Assembly (NCBI GenBank): GCA_030841035.1
Contig: JAVEDI010000060.1
Location: 1-64,000, forward strand
Reading direction: 5' to 3'
Origin: Actinomycetota bacterium
GTDB lineage: Bacteria > Actinomycetota > Actinomycetes > JACCUZ01
DNA length: 64,000 bases
Part shown: piece after piece, positions 19,398 to 28,097 of the stretch
Layout of the letters: each line of letters opens with the position of its first letter
Numbering within the stretch: the first letter of the stretch is position 1
Translations under genes and position numbers: made by a program
The notes under the pieces: model-generated
Databases searched by the model: none
What the model saw: only the letters and a program-made list of their open reading frames with translations
What the model was told of the DNA's origin: nothing

Positions 19398-20386
19398 CGG
19401 CGCTGCACTACCGTTGCCCAGTGCCCGACGACCTGACCGATCCTGGCGCGGAGCCGGTCGTCGAGTCCGCTGACCAACCGCTCCCCGGGCCCGCCGACCG
19501 GGCCTTCCGGGTCGACCTGGGCGACCTTTTCGAAGGGCCGTTCGACCTGCTCCTCGGGCTGATCGCCAAGCACAAGCTGGACGTGACCGAGGTGGCGCTC
19601 TCGAAGGTCACCGACGAGTTCATCGCCCACATCAAGTCCAGGGGGCCGGAGTGGGACCTGGGCCAGGCCACCGAGTTCCTCGTCGTGGCGGCCACCCTGC
19701 TCGACCTGAAGGCGGCCCGGCTGCTGCCCAGCGGCGAGGTCGAGGACGAGGAGGATCTGGCGCTGCTGGAGGCGCGCGACCTGCTGTTCGCGCGGCTGTT
19801 GCAGTACCGCGCCTACAAGAAGGTCGCCGCCGTCTTCGCCGGCCGGATGGCGCAGGAGGCGGGCCGGTTCCCGCGCTCGGTGACCCTCGAGCCGCAGTTC
19901 GCCGGGCTGCTGCCCGAGGTGCTGCTCGGTCTGGGGGCCGAGGAGTTCGCCGCTCTGGCGTCGCGGGCGTTCACGGTCAGGCCGGTCCCGACGGTCGGCC
20001 TCGAGCACCTGCACGCGCCCCGGGTCAGCGTCCGGGAGCAGGCGGCGATCCTGGTCACCGCCCTTCGCCGGGCCCGGTCGAGCACCTTCCGCACGCTGAC
20101 CGCCGACTGCGCGGGCACCCTCGTCGTCGTGGCCCGGTTCCTGGCCCTGCTCGAGCTCTACCGCGAGGGCGCTGTGACCTTCGAGCAGGTGTCGCCGCTC
20201 GGGGAGCTGCACGTGCGCTGGACCGGCAGCGACGAGGGCGATGTCGGCGTGCAGGACGAGTTCGAGCAGGATGGCAGCGACCAGGCAGCCGACGGCGAGG
20301 ACGCGGACGGCGGGGCGGCACCGTCGGCCCCGACCGCCGAAGCGACCGCCGAGCTACGGGAGAGTGGCGATGACGACACCCGCTGA
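19394..20386 (+). CDS. scpA: Segregation and condensation protein A
   Basis: ScpA is the kleisin of the SMC condensin complex. The 330-residue protein has the N-terminal SMC-neck binding region (FEGPFDLLLGLIAKHKLDVT and ATEFLVVAATLLDLKAARLL). The C-terminal winged-helix region contacts the SMC head (LRRARSSTFRTLTADCAGTL, RFLALLELYREGAVTFEQ). An acidic, low-complexity tail (residues ~280-330) is an addition. The GTG at 19394 overlaps the previous stop; a GTG at 19421 would drop nine residues. Confidence 0.95.
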   Translation: MTALHYRCPVPDDLTDPGAEPVVESADQPLPGPADRAFRVDLGDLFEGPFDLLLGLIAKHKLDVTEVALSKVTDEFIAHIKSRGPEWDLGQATEFLVVAATLLDLKAARLLPSGEVEDEEDLALLEARDLLFARLLQYRAYKKVAAVFAGRMAQEAGRFPRSVTLEPQFAGLLPEVLLGLGAEEFAALASRAFTVRPVPTVGLEHLHAPRVSVREQAAILVTALRRARSSTFRTLTADCAGTLVVVARFLALLELYREGAVTFEQVSPLGELHVRWTGSDEGDVGVQDEFEQDGSDQAADGEDADGGAAPSAPTAEATAELRESGDDDTR

Positions 20387-21053
20387 CCAGCCCGAGCCCC
20401 AGGCGACGGGCGCGGACGAGCTGACCGAGCCGCGCGAGGTGATCGACCTGGACCGCGCCGAACGCCGGTCCCGCGAGGCCCCCGAGGGGATCGATGACGA
20501 CGCGCCGCCGTTGCGCACGGCGCTGGAGGCGATCCTGATGGTCGTCGACGAGCCGGTCGGCGAGGTGTTGCTCGCCCAGGTCACCGAGCGCCCGACCGGC
20601 GAGGTCCTCGAGTCGCTGCGGGCCCTGAAGGCCGAGTACGACGAGGCGGGCCGCGGCTTCGAGCTGCGCCAGGTCGCCGGCGGCTGGCGCTTCTACACGC
20701 GCGCGTCATGTGCGCCGTACGTCGAGCGGTTCGTGCTCGACGGGCAGGCCGCCCGGCTCACCCAGGCGGCGCTCGAGACGCTCGCCGTCGTCGCCTACCG
20801 GCAGCCGGTCTCGCGGGCGCGGGTCTCTGCGGTGCGCGGGGTCAACGTCGACGGCGTGATGCGCACGCTGCTCGCCCGCGGGCTGGTCGAGGACGCCGGG
20901 CACGACGGGGAGGGCGGTGCCGTCCTGTACCGCACGACGTCCTACTTCCTGCAGCGTCTGGGGCTGCGCAGCCTCGACGAGCTGCCGGCCCTCGCGCCGT
21001 TCCTGCCCGAGGCCGACACGATCGAGGACGCGACGGGGGCACCGGCCACATGA
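20370..21053 (+). CDS. scpB: Segregation and condensation protein B
   Basis: ScpB dimers bind the middle of ScpA in the SMC complex. The 227-residue protein has two winged helices: PLRTALEAILMVVDEPVGEV near residue 50 and LTQAALETLAVVAYRQPVSR near 130, then VRGVNVDGVMRTLLARGLVE. The ATG lies inside the end of scpA (17-bp overlap), with GGGAG upstream. The first ~45 residues are acidic and disordered. Confidence 0.95.
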   Translation: MTTPADQPEPQATGADELTEPREVIDLDRAERRSREAPEGIDDDAPPLRTALEAILMVVDEPVGEVLLAQVTERPTGEVLESLRALKAEYDEAGRGFELRQVAGGWRFYTRASCAPYVERFVLDGQAARLTQAALETLAVVAYRQPVSRARVSAVRGVNVDGVMRTLLARGLVEDAGHDGEGGAVLYRTTSYFLQRLGLRSLDELPALAPFLPEADTIEDATGAPAT

Positions 21054-22222
21054 GCGAGCCACGCACACCGCGCCGCGCGGGTCGGCCGCCGCCGGCGCAG
21101 TCGGGCGCCCGCCGGTCGGGCACCCAGGGGTCCGTGGCGAAGGGATCCGCAGCGAAGAAGTCCAGCCCGAAGAAGTCCACGGCGAAGAAGCCAGCGGCGA
21201 AGAAGCCAGCGGCGAAGAAGCCAGCGGGGAACAAGCCAGCGGGGAGCAAGCCAGCGGGGAAAGCACCGGCCCGTACGTCCTTGGCGCGCAAGGCGACGGA
21301 GGAGCGCTTGGCGCGACGGCGCGACGCCGCCCCGGCGCGGGACGCGCCGCGCTCGGCCGCTGGGAAGAAGGCTGCCGCCACGAAGGCCGCCGCGCGCAAG
21401 ACTGCCGCCCGCAAGGCTGCCCCCCGCAAGGCGGGGGAGCGGCCTGCTCCGCCGCGCCGCGTCCCTGCCCGGGGCGCCGCGCCGGCCGTGCACGACCCGG
21501 ACGGCGTACGGCTGCAGCGGGTGCTCGCGGCGGCCGGACTCGGCAGCCGACGGGCCTGCGAGCTGCTGATCGACGCGGGGCGGGTAGAGGTGGACGGCGC
21601 GGTGGTCGTCGACCAGGGCCTGCGCGTCGATCCGCGCCGGGCGGTCATCCACGTCGACGGGATGCGCATCGCGTCCGCGCCGGACCACGTCTACCTGTTG
21701 CTCAACAAGCCGGTCGGGGTGGTGAGCACGATGAGTGACCCCGAGGGCCGCCCCACCATCGCCGACTACGTCGCCGATCGGGAGGCCCGGCTGTTCCACG
21801 TCGGGCGCCTCGACGCCGACACCGAAGGGCTGATCCTGCTGACCAACGACGGCGACCTGGCGCACCGGCTCAGCCATCCGTCCTTCGGAGTGGTGAAGAC
21901 CTACCTCGCCGAGGTGACCGGGCCGGTGGCTCGCGACACCGGTCGACGGCTCAAGGCCGGTGTCGAGCTCGAGGACGGGCCGGTGCAGGTCGACTCGTTC
22001 CGGCTGGTGAGCACCGTCGGCTCGCGGGTGCTGGTCGAGGTGTCGCTGCACGAGGGCCGCAAGCACATCGTTCGCCGGCTGCTGGCCGAGGTGGGCCATC
22101 CGGTGAGCCGGCTGGTGCGCACCGACATCGGTCCGGTCTCGCTAGGACACCTGAAGCCCGGGAAGCAGCGCAAGCTCAGCCAGCAGGAGATCGGCGCGCT
22201 CTACCGCGCGGTGGGGCTGTAG
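21050..22222 (+). CDS. rluB: Pseudouridine synthase RluB-type with long basic N-terminal extension
   Basis: RluB-type enzymes make pseudouridine in 23S rRNA (position 2605 in E. coli). Residues ~146-200 form an S4 domain (VRLQRVLAAAGLGSRRACEL). The catalytic domain has the key Asp255 in GRLDADTEGLILLTNDG, and LNKPVGVVSTMSDP and EGRKHIVRRLLA. The unusual part is residues 1-140. It is almost only Lys, Ala, Pro, Arg and Ser, with six pentapeptide repeats of AAKKP/AGNKP type, so the protein is 390 residues instead of ~250. The extension may add non-specific RNA binding. Confidence 0.92.
   Translation: MSEPRTPRRAGRPPPAQSGARRSGTQGSVAKGSAAKKSSPKKSTAKKPAAKKPAAKKPAGNKPAGSKPAGKAPARTSLARKATEERLARRRDAAPARDAPRSAAGKKAAATKAAARKTAARKAAPRKAGERPAPPRRVPARGAAPAVHDPDGVRLQRVLAAAGLGSRRACELLIDAGRVEVDGAVVVDQGLRVDPRRAVIHVDGMRIASAPDHVYLLLNKPVGVVSTMSDPEGRPTIADYVADREARLFHVGRLDADTEGLILLTNDGDLAHRLSHPSFGVVKTYLAEVTGPVARDTGRRLKAGVELEDGPVQVDSFRLVSTVGSRVLVEVSLHEGRKHIVRRLLAEVGHPVSRLVRTDIGPVSLGHLKPGKQRKLSQQEIGALYRAVGL
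21181..21270 (+). repeat. 15-bp tandem repeat, six units, in rluB
   Basis: Three identical units GGCGAAGAAGCCAGC (21181-21225) are followed by three diverged units starting GGGGA. They encode the AKKPA-type pentapeptide repeats of the RluB extension. Confidence 0.9.
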
Positions 22223-22251
22223 GGCAGCCAGGCGCTCGGTCGCCGGACCGC

Positions 22252-22305
22252 ACCCGACCGGACCGCACCGGACCGCACCCGACCGCCCCAAACCGCACCC
22301 GACCG
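22252..22305 (+). repeat. Degenerate GACCGCACC repeats
   Basis: About five imperfect copies of GACCGCACC(G/C) run up to the left arm of the 53-bp element copy B. They look like slippage-generated sequence in the convergent rluB-eamA gap. Confidence 0.65.
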
Positions 22306-22358
22306 GTGATCGTGAGGGGTATCGGCACCGGAACGGTGCTGATACCCCTCACGATCAC
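22306..22358. repeat. 53-bp palindromic element, copy B
   Basis: This copy has 24-bp arms (22306-22329 and 22335-22358) with one G-T pair and a 5-nt loop. The outer and inner stems match copy A, but the middle is GGTAT/ATACC instead of GGATC/GATCC, a paired change that keeps the stem. It lies between convergent rluB and eamA. Confidence 0.9.
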
Positions 22359-22401
22359 CGTCAGGGGAGGGGGGCCGGGGTGGGACGGGTCGGTCGCCGG
22401 C

Positions 22402-22460
22402 CGGCGGGTCAGTCCGGCGGGTCAGTCCGGCGGGTCAGTCCAGCGGGTCAGTCCAGCGGG
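22402..22460. repeat. 13-bp tandem repeat across the eamA stop codon
   Basis: Three perfect copies of CGGCGGGTCAGTC (22402-22440), one CAGCGGGTCAGTC (22441-22453) and a partial fifth copy. Each complete unit carries TGA on the minus strand, so the eamA stop (22448-22450) lies in the array. Loss or gain of a unit would not change the protein. Confidence 0.9.
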
Positions 22461-23323
22461 GGCGGTGGCACGTCGGTACGGCGGCGCCCGACGGTGATCC
22501 CGATGCTGGCCAGGCTGACCAGGACCAGTGCGACCAGCTCGCGTGCGGCCAACGCCTGACCGAGCACCAGGAGCCCGGCCAGCGCCGCCGCGGCCGGTTC
22601 GAGGCTCATCAGCACCCCGAACACCCGCGTCGGGATGCGCCGCAGCGCGGCAAGCTCGAAGCCGTAGGGGACGACAGAGGACAGCAGGGCCACCAGCATC
22701 CCGACGGCGAGGACCGCAGGCTGGTCGAGGACACGCACCACTCCGGTCGCGCCGAACGGCAGCGCGGCCAACGACGCGACGACCAGCGCCACGGCGAGCC
22801 CCTCCGTACCAGGCACCAGGCGCCCCACCCGGGCGCTCGCGAGGATGTAGCCGGCCCAGAACAGGCCCGCCAGCAAGGCGAACGCGAGACCCCTCAGCGG
22901 TGCGTCGCTGCCGCCACGCAGCCCGAGCAGGGCCACGCCCGCGCCCGCGCACCCGACCCAGACCAGGTCGCGCACCCGGCGGGTCTGGGCGAGCGCCAGG
23001 CAGAGGGGACCCAGGAACTCCGCGGTGACCGCGACTCCCAGTGGCAGCGTCCGGAGGGCCTGGTAGAACGAGATGTTCATGCTGGCCATCGCCAGCCCGA
23101 AGACGACGGCCGCGATGCGCGCGTCGCGCGACCAGCGCCACGGTGCCGGCCGCAGCACGGCGACGAGCAGCACGCTCGCGAAGCCCAGCCGCATCAGCGT
23201 GACACCCATCGCGCCGGTCTCGTCGAACACCGAGCGGGCGATCGCGCTGCCGGTCTGCACCGACGCGATCGCGCCGAGCACCAGCACCGGCGCCGGCAGA
23301 CGCGAGGTCGGGGAGCCGTGCAC
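22448..23323 (-). CDS. EamA/RhtA-type metabolite exporter
   Basis: The 291-residue protein is an integral membrane protein of the drug/metabolite transporter superfamily. It has two EamA repeats and about 10 membrane segments; ISFYQALRTLPLGVAVTAEF is typical of RhtA, the threonine/homoserine exporter. The GTG at 23323 is preferred over 23344 because TACGTT ends seven bases before it, which fits a leaderless mRNA. Substrate is not determined. It faces rluB across two repeats and diverges from aroH. Confidence 0.85.
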   Translation of the reverse strand: MHGSPTSRLPAPVLVLGAIASVQTGSAIARSVFDETGAMGVTLMRLGFASVLLVAVLRPAPWRWSRDARIAAVVFGLAMASMNISFYQALRTLPLGVAVTAEFLGPLCLALAQTRRVRDLVWVGCAGAGVALLGLRGGSDAPLRGLAFALLAGLFWAGYILASARVGRLVPGTEGLAVALVVASLAALPFGATGVVRVLDQPAVLAVGMLVALLSSVVPYGFELAALRRIPTRVFGVLMSLEPAAAALAGLLVLGQALAARELVALVLVSLASIGITVGRRRTDVPPPPLD

Positions 23324-23336
23324 GCCAGGCAACGTA
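23324..23336 (-). promoter_or_regulatory. Candidate leaderless promoter (-10) of eamA
   Basis: On the minus strand TACGTT (23336-23331) is followed by seven bases and then GTG at 23323. No SD sequence is present for this start. Confidence 0.45.
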
Positions 23337-23439
23337 TCGACCACCGTCGGGCCCAGGGTGCGGGTCCACCGCCTGGACGGATGATCGGTCGCCGAAGAGG
23401 CGCGGGCTAGGGTGCTGGGCGCGAAGGAGGTGCCCGACC

Positions 23440-23802
23440 ATGGCCGTGCGCGCCGTCCGCGGAGCGACCCAGCTGGACGCCGACGACCGCGAGCACCTGC
23501 TCGCGTCGGTCGACGAGCTGATCCGTGCGATCGTCGAGCAGAACGCGCTCGACACCGACGACCTCGTGTCGATGCTCTTCACCGCGACACCCGATCTGCA
23601 CAGCGAGTTCCCCGCCCTGGCCGCCCGCCAGCTCGGCATCGGCGACGTCCCGCTGCTGTGTGCCCAGGAGATCGACGTGCAGGGCGCCCTGCCCCGCGTC
23701 ATCCGCGTGATGATGCACATCGAGACCGAGCGGCCCCGCAGCGAGATCCGCCACGTCTACCTACGCGGCGCCGCGGCGCTGCGGCGCGACCTCGCCCAGT
23801 GA
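23440..23802 (+). CDS. aroH: Chorismate mutase, AroH type
   Basis: The enzyme converts chorismate to prephenate for phenylalanine and tyrosine synthesis. It is a 120-residue monofunctional AroH-class (trimeric alpha/beta) protein. Arg7, Glu77 and Arg89 line up with the B. subtilis active-site residues Arg7, Glu78 and Arg90, and Cys74 with Cys75. GGAGG precedes the ATG, and TAGGGT at 23408-23413 could be the -10. It overlaps tyrA by GTGA, so the mutase and dehydrogenase are made together. Confidence 0.93.
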   Translation: MAVRAVRGATQLDADDREHLLASVDELIRAIVEQNALDTDDLVSMLFTATPDLHSEFPALAARQLGIGDVPLLCAQEIDVQGALPRVIRVMMHIETERPRSEIRHVYLRGAAALRRDLAQ

Positions 23803-24893
23803 CCGACGTCGCCACCGGCGCGCTCAGCAGCGTCCTTGTCGTGGGCACCGGGCTGATCGGTACGTCGGTCGCGCTCGCCCTCCGCGCCCACGGCGTGACC
23901 GTGTACCTCACCGACCGTGACCCGCAGGCGCTTCGCCAGGCGGTGGACCTGGGGGCCGGCGACCCGACAGCGCCGCCCGGGCAGGTCGACCTCGCCGTGG
24001 TCGCGATCGCGCCCTCGGCGACGGCGTCGGTCGTCAGCGGCCTGGTCGCCGCCAACGCGGCCGCGACGGTCATCGACACCTGCGGGGTGAAGGCCGACAT
24101 CCTGCGCACCGTCCGCGCCAGCGCCGGTGGCGCGGCCCACTTCGTCGGCACCCACCCGATGGCCGGCCGGGAACGCTCCGGACCGCTCGCCGCGCGGGGG
24201 GACCTGTTCGAGGGACACCCGTGGGTGATCGTCCCCGACGGGGTGGACCCGGGGTCCCTGGCGCGCACGGAGGCACTCGTGGCGCTGTGCGGCGGCGTAC
24301 CCGTGCACCTCGGGGCCGCCGAGCACGACGTCGCTGTGGCGCTCGTGTCCCACGTCCCCCAGGTCGCGGCCAGCCTGGTCGCCGCCCGGCTGGCCGACGG
24401 CGAGGACGAGACGCTGGCGCTGACCGGGCAGGGACTGCGCGACACGACCCGCGTCGCCGCCTCCGACCCCGACCTCTGGGTGGAGGTGCTCGCCGCCAAC
24501 GCGGAGCCGGTCGCCCGCATCCTCGACGCGCTGCGCCAGGACGTCGACCACGTCATCTCGGCGCTGCACGAGGTCGGCGTGGACCCCGAGTGGGGACGCA
24601 CCGCGCTGCGCGAGGCTCTGGTCCGAGGCAACGCCGGCCGGGCCCGGCTGCCGGGCAAGCACGGCGGCCGGCAGACGCCGTACGTGCTCGTGCCGGTCGT
24701 GCTGCCCGACCGGCCGGGGGAGCTGGCCCGGCTGTTCGCGACGGCGGGGGAGGCCGGCGTGAACATCGAGGACGTCGCGATCGAGCACTCGCCGGGGCAG
24801 CCGGTCGGACTGGTCGAGCTCAGCGTCGCGCCGGGCGCCGAGCAGCGGCTGGCGGACGCCCTCACCGCCCGCGGTTGGCAGGTGCACGCCTGA
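23799..24893 (+). CDS. tyrA: Prephenate dehydrogenase with ACT domain
   Basis: The enzyme oxidises and decarboxylates prephenate to 4-hydroxyphenylpyruvate on the tyrosine branch. In 364 residues the NAD-binding site is VLVVGTGLIGTSVALAL near residue 12. The substrate-binding block reads GTHPMAGRERSGP, and HDVAVALVSHVPQV is the dehydrogenase helix. Residues ~290-360 form an ACT domain (VLPDRPGELARLF, GVNIEDVAIEHSPGQ), the usual site of tyrosine feedback. The GTG start overlaps aroH. cmk follows after 50 bp. Confidence 0.95.
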   Translation: MTDVATGALSSVLVVGTGLIGTSVALALRAHGVTVYLTDRDPQALRQAVDLGAGDPTAPPGQVDLAVVAIAPSATASVVSGLVAANAAATVIDTCGVKADILRTVRASAGGAAHFVGTHPMAGRERSGPLAARGDLFEGHPWVIVPDGVDPGSLARTEALVALCGGVPVHLGAAEHDVAVALVSHVPQVAASLVAARLADGEDETLALTGQGLRDTTRVAASDPDLWVEVLAANAEPVARILDALRQDVDHVISALHEVGVDPEWGRTALREALVRGNAGRARLPGKHGGRQTPYVLVPVVLPDRPGELARLFATAGEAGVNIEDVAIEHSPGQPVGLVELSVAPGAEQRLADALTARGWQVHA

Positions 24894-24943
24894 GGGGGCG
24901 GTAACCTCGTGCAGTACCCCCCGCCCCTCGACCGAGGTTCACC

Positions 24944-25645
24944 ATGCCCGCGCCCAGCGCCACCCCGGACCGCCCCGCCCTCGTCGTCGCGATCGACGGC
25001 CCGTCGGGGTCCGGCAAGTCCACCGTCGCGCGCAGCGTGGCGCGCCGGCTCGGCCTGCGCTACGTCGACACCGGCGCGATGTACCGCGCGCTGACCTGGT
25101 GGGCCCTCTCCCGCGGCGTGGACCTGACCGACAGCGCCGCCGTGGCCGGTCTGGCCCGCGAGCTGCCGCTCACGCTGGGCACCGACCCCGACGACCCGCA
25201 CGTGCTGGTCGACGGCGTGGAGGTCGGTGACGCGATCCGGCTGCCCGAGATCTCGGCCGTGGTCAGCGCGGTCGCGACCAACCTGGGCGTGCGCGAGGAG
25301 CTGGTCCGCCGGCAGCGTGAGGTGGCCGCGGGCGGCGGGGTCGTGGTCGAGGGCCGCGACATCACCACCGTGGTGGCGCCGGGAGCCGACGTACGCGTCC
25401 TGCTCACCGCCTCGGAGGAGGCCCGTCTCGCGCGGCGGGCCCTCGAGGTGCACGGCAGCGACGACGCGGACGCGGTCGAGGCCACCCGCGACCACGTGGT
25501 GCGCCGCGACGCGCTGGACTCGACGGTGGCGACCTTCACGGAGGCCGCCGACGGCGTGGCCGTCGTCGACTCGTCGCACCTGACGCTGGAAGAGACCGTC
25601 GAGGCGGTCCTCGCGCTGGTGCCGATGGACGTGGAGGCCCGATGA
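24944..25645 (+). CDS. cmk: Cytidylate kinase
   Basis: The enzyme phosphorylates CMP and dCMP with ATP. The P-loop GPSGSGKST is at residues 19-27, followed by the CMP-binding block [17 protein letters not shown] and the [20 protein letters not shown] block. The length of 233 residues is normal. TAACCT at 24902-24907 may be the -10. The stop overlaps der by ATGA, and the cmk-der order is the same as M. tuberculosis Rv1712-Rv1713. Confidence 0.95.
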   Translation: MPAPSATPDRPALVVAIDGPSGSGKSTVARSVARRLGLRYVDTGAMYRALTWWALSRGVDLTDSAAVAGLARELPLTLGTDPDDPHVLVDGVEVGDAIRLPEISAVVSAVATNLGVREELVRRQREVAAGGGVVVEGRDITTVVAPGADVRVLLTASEEARLARRALEVHGSDDADAVEATRDHVVRRDALDSTVATFTEAADGVAVVDSSHLTLEETVEAVLALVPMDVEAR

Positions 25646-27000
25646 GCGAGTACGTCGAGGACGTCGCGCCCGCCGACGCCGGACCCGTCCCCGTGCTGGC
25701 CGTGGTGGGCCGGCCCAACGTGGGCAAGTCGACGCTGGTCAACCGCATCCTGGGCCGCCGAGAGGCGGTCGTCGAGGACGTGCCCGGCGTGACGCGCGAC
25801 CGGGTGCCCTACGACGCGCAGTGGAACGGCCGGCGGTTCACCGTGGTGGACACCGGCGGGTGGGAGCACGACGCCAAGGGCCTTGCCGCGCAGGTCGCCG
25901 CGCAGGCGGAGACGGCGATCAACGCGGCCGACGCGGTGCTGTTCGTGGTCGACGCGACGGTCGGCGCGACCGACACGGACGAGGCCGTGGTGCGCGTGCT
26001 GCGCCGTGCCGGGAAGCCGGTCGTGCTGGTCGCCAACAAGGTCGACGACGCGAAGACCGAGACAGACGCCGCGACGCTGTGGTCGCTGGGCCTCGGGGAG
26101 CCCTACCCCGTGTCGGCGCTGCACGGCCGGGGCAGTGGCGACCTGCTCGACGCGGTGCTCGCGGCGTTGCCGGAGACCCCCGAGGAGACGTACGACGACA
26201 CCGGGGGCCCGCGGCGCGTAGCGCTGCTGGGTCGGCCCAACGTCGGCAAGTCGTCGCTGTTGAACCAGCTGGCGGGCGAGGACCGGGTCGTGGTCGACGC
26301 GGTCGCGGGCACCACGCGGGACCCGGTCGACGAGCTGATCGAGCTCGGCGACCAGACGTGGCGGTTCGTCGACACGGCGGGCATCCGCCGACGGGCGCAC
26401 CAGTCCAGCGGCACCGACTACTACGCGACGCTGCGCACCCAGTCGGCGCTGGACCGCGCGGAGGTCGCGGTGGTGCTCATCGACGCCAGCGAGACGCTCT
26501 CGGAGCAGGACACCCGGATCCTGACGATGGTCGTCGAGTCCGGCCGCGCGCTCGTCATCGCCTACAACAAGTGGGACCTGCTCGACGAGGAGCGCCGGTT
26601 CTACCTCGAGCGTGAGATCGAACGCGACCTGGTGCAGGTGCAGTGGGCGCCGAGGGTCAACATCTCCGCGCGCACCGGTCGGCACATGGACAGGCTGGTG
26701 CCCGCCCTGCAGACCGCGCTGGACTCGTGGGACAGCCGGGTCCCGACGGGGCGGCTCAACGCCTTCCTGGGCGAGCTGGTGGCCGCGCATCCGCACCCGG
26801 TCCGAGGCGGCAAGCAGCCGCGGATCCTGTTCGCCACCCAGGCCGACACCCGGCCCCCGCGGTTCGTGCTGTTCGCGAGCGGCTTCCTCGAGGCCGGCTA
26901 CCGGCGGTTCGTCGAGCGGCGGCTGCGCGAGGAGTTCGGCTTCCTCGGCTCGCCGATCGAGATCAGCGTGAAGGTGCGCGAGAAGCGCGGCCGTCGCTAG
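25642..27000 (+). CDS. der: GTPase Der (EngA)
   Basis: Der is an essential GTPase for 50S ribosome assembly. Two G domains are visible: GRPNVGKST at 23-31 with DTGGW and NKVD, and GRPNVGKSS near 196-204 with DTAGI and NKWD. A C-terminal KH-like domain follows ([20 protein letters not shown]). The length is 452 residues. It ends the aroH-tyrA-cmk-der run and is followed by two 53-bp palindromic elements before the convergent ABC genes. Confidence 0.97.
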   Translation: MSEYVEDVAPADAGPVPVLAVVGRPNVGKSTLVNRILGRREAVVEDVPGVTRDRVPYDAQWNGRRFTVVDTGGWEHDAKGLAAQVAAQAETAINAADAVLFVVDATVGATDTDEAVVRVLRRAGKPVVLVANKVDDAKTETDAATLWSLGLGEPYPVSALHGRGSGDLLDAVLAALPETPEETYDDTGGPRRVALLGRPNVGKSSLLNQLAGEDRVVVDAVAGTTRDPVDELIELGDQTWRFVDTAGIRRRAHQSSGTDYYATLRTQSALDRAEVAVVLIDASETLSEQDTRILTMVVESGRALVIAYNKWDLLDEERRFYLEREIERDLVQVQWAPRVNISARTGRHMDRLVPALQTALDSWDSRVPTGRLNAFLGELVAAHPHPVRGGKQPRILFATQADTRPPRFVLFASGFLEAGYRRFVERRLREEFGFLGSPIEISVKVREKRGRR

Positions 27001-27065
27001 CCGGCCTGCCGTGCTCGGCCCCTTTGCGGTGCTCGGCCCCCTCGGCCCCCTCTGCCCCCTCTGCG

Positions 27066-27118
27066 GTGATCGTGAGGGGGAGCGGCACCTGAACGGTGCT
27101 GATCTGCCTCACGATCAC
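27066..27118. repeat. 53-bp palindromic element, copy C
   Basis: Outer arms GTGATCGTGAGG (27066-27077) and CCTCACGATCAC (27107-27118) are perfect. The inner stem is CGGCACC/GGTGCTG and the middle (GGGAG/ATCTG) does not pair. It is the first of a tandem pair downstream of der. Confidence 0.9.
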
Positions 27119-27136
27119 CGAGGTGGCGCGGGTGCG

Positions 27137-27189
27137 GTGATCGTGAGGGGGAGCGGCACGTGAACGGTGCTGATCTGCCTCACGATCAC
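27137..27189. repeat. 53-bp palindromic element, copy D
   Basis: This copy is identical to copy C except for one base (27160 region, CACG for CACC). The 71-bp spacing to copy C shows a local duplication. It lies 54 bp before the end of the convergent ABC permease gene. Confidence 0.9.
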
Positions 27190-27242
27190 CGAAGCCGGGG
27201 CCACGCGGGCGGGACCCCCGGAGGCGGGGGCCCTGTGCGGGG

Positions 27243-28097
27243 TCAGGCGTCGCGGCGGAGCATCAGGATGGCGGCGAGGGTCAGCAGGACGACCCACCAC
27301 AGCGAGAAGACCGCGTAACCGGTCCACGGGTCGAACTGCCCGCTGACGTGTCGGGTGTTGCTGATCGCGCCACCGGCGTTGAGCACCTTGCCGACGTTGT
27401 CCCCCCAGGTGCCCGGCAGGAAGTTGGCCACGATCGGCAGGACGAAGACGATCCCGATCGCCACGGTGATGGCCCCGGCCGTGTGCCGCAGCAGCGCGCC
27501 GAGGGCGAATCCCAGCAGCCCGCACGCGGCGACGTACAACGCCCCCCCGATGACGGCGCGCAGCACGTTCGGGTCACCGATGGAGACGTCGATCGGTGGG
27601 TGGGCGTCGGCGGTGGCCAGCACCCGCTGGCCGAGCCAGAACGAGGCGAACATGGTGACCAGGCCGGCGCCGAACGCGGTGACGGTCAGGACGAGTGCCT
27701 TGGCGCCCAGCACGCGCAACCGTTGTGGTACGGCGGTGAGGGTGGTGCGGATGCCACCCGTGGAGTACTCCGAGCTGATGGCGAGCGCACCCAGCGCGAT
27801 GATCGCCATCTGGCCGAGGAAGATGCCGGACAGGCTCTGCGAGACCGGGTCGATCTGCGCCCGATCGGCGGGCTTGATGTCCGTCCAGTTCACGGCGACG
27901 GCCAGGCAGAGCAACGCGGAGATGCCGATCGTCACGATGACGAGCGCGACGAACGTGTACAGGGTCGAGCGCACGGACCAGAACTTGGTCCACTCCGAGC
28001 GCAGCACGTGGTCGAACCGGTCGGTCGCGGGAGGGACTTGGCTGCGCACCCGCACCTGGGTGGGCGCCGCGGAGCCGGAAGCTGCGGACGCGGTCAT
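27243..28097 (-). CDS. ABC-2 type transporter permease
   Basis: The 284-residue protein has six membrane segments. Segment 1 is TLYTFVALVIVTIGISALLC; the later ones include AVIGGALYVAACGLLGFALG and WWVVLLTLAAILML. The cytoplasmic N-terminus contains the LRSEWTKFWSVRST motif typical of ABC-2 permeases of Gram-positive bacteria. The GQMAIIALGALAISSEYSTG block is conserved. It is coupled to its ATPase by an ATGA overlap. The exported substrate is unknown; relatives export peptides, antibiotics or lipids. Confidence 0.9.
   Translation of the reverse strand: MTASAASGSAAPTQVRVRSQVPPATDRFDHVLRSEWTKFWSVRSTLYTFVALVIVTIGISALLCLAVAVNWTDIKPADRAQIDPVSQSLSGIFLGQMAIIALGALAISSEYSTGGIRTTLTAVPQRLRVLGAKALVLTVTAFGAGLVTMFASFWLGQRVLATADAHPPIDVSIGDPNVLRAVIGGALYVAACGLLGFALGALLRHTAGAITVAIGIVFVLPIVANFLPGTWGDNVGKVLNAGGAISNTRHVSGQFDPWTGYAVFSLWWVVLLTLAAILMLRRDA

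Noticed and set aside
22306-22497. Short ORF starting MIVRGIGTG
   Set aside because: It is the translated left arm of the 53-bp palindrome and runs into tandem repeats; similar MIVR starts occur only because the element repeats.
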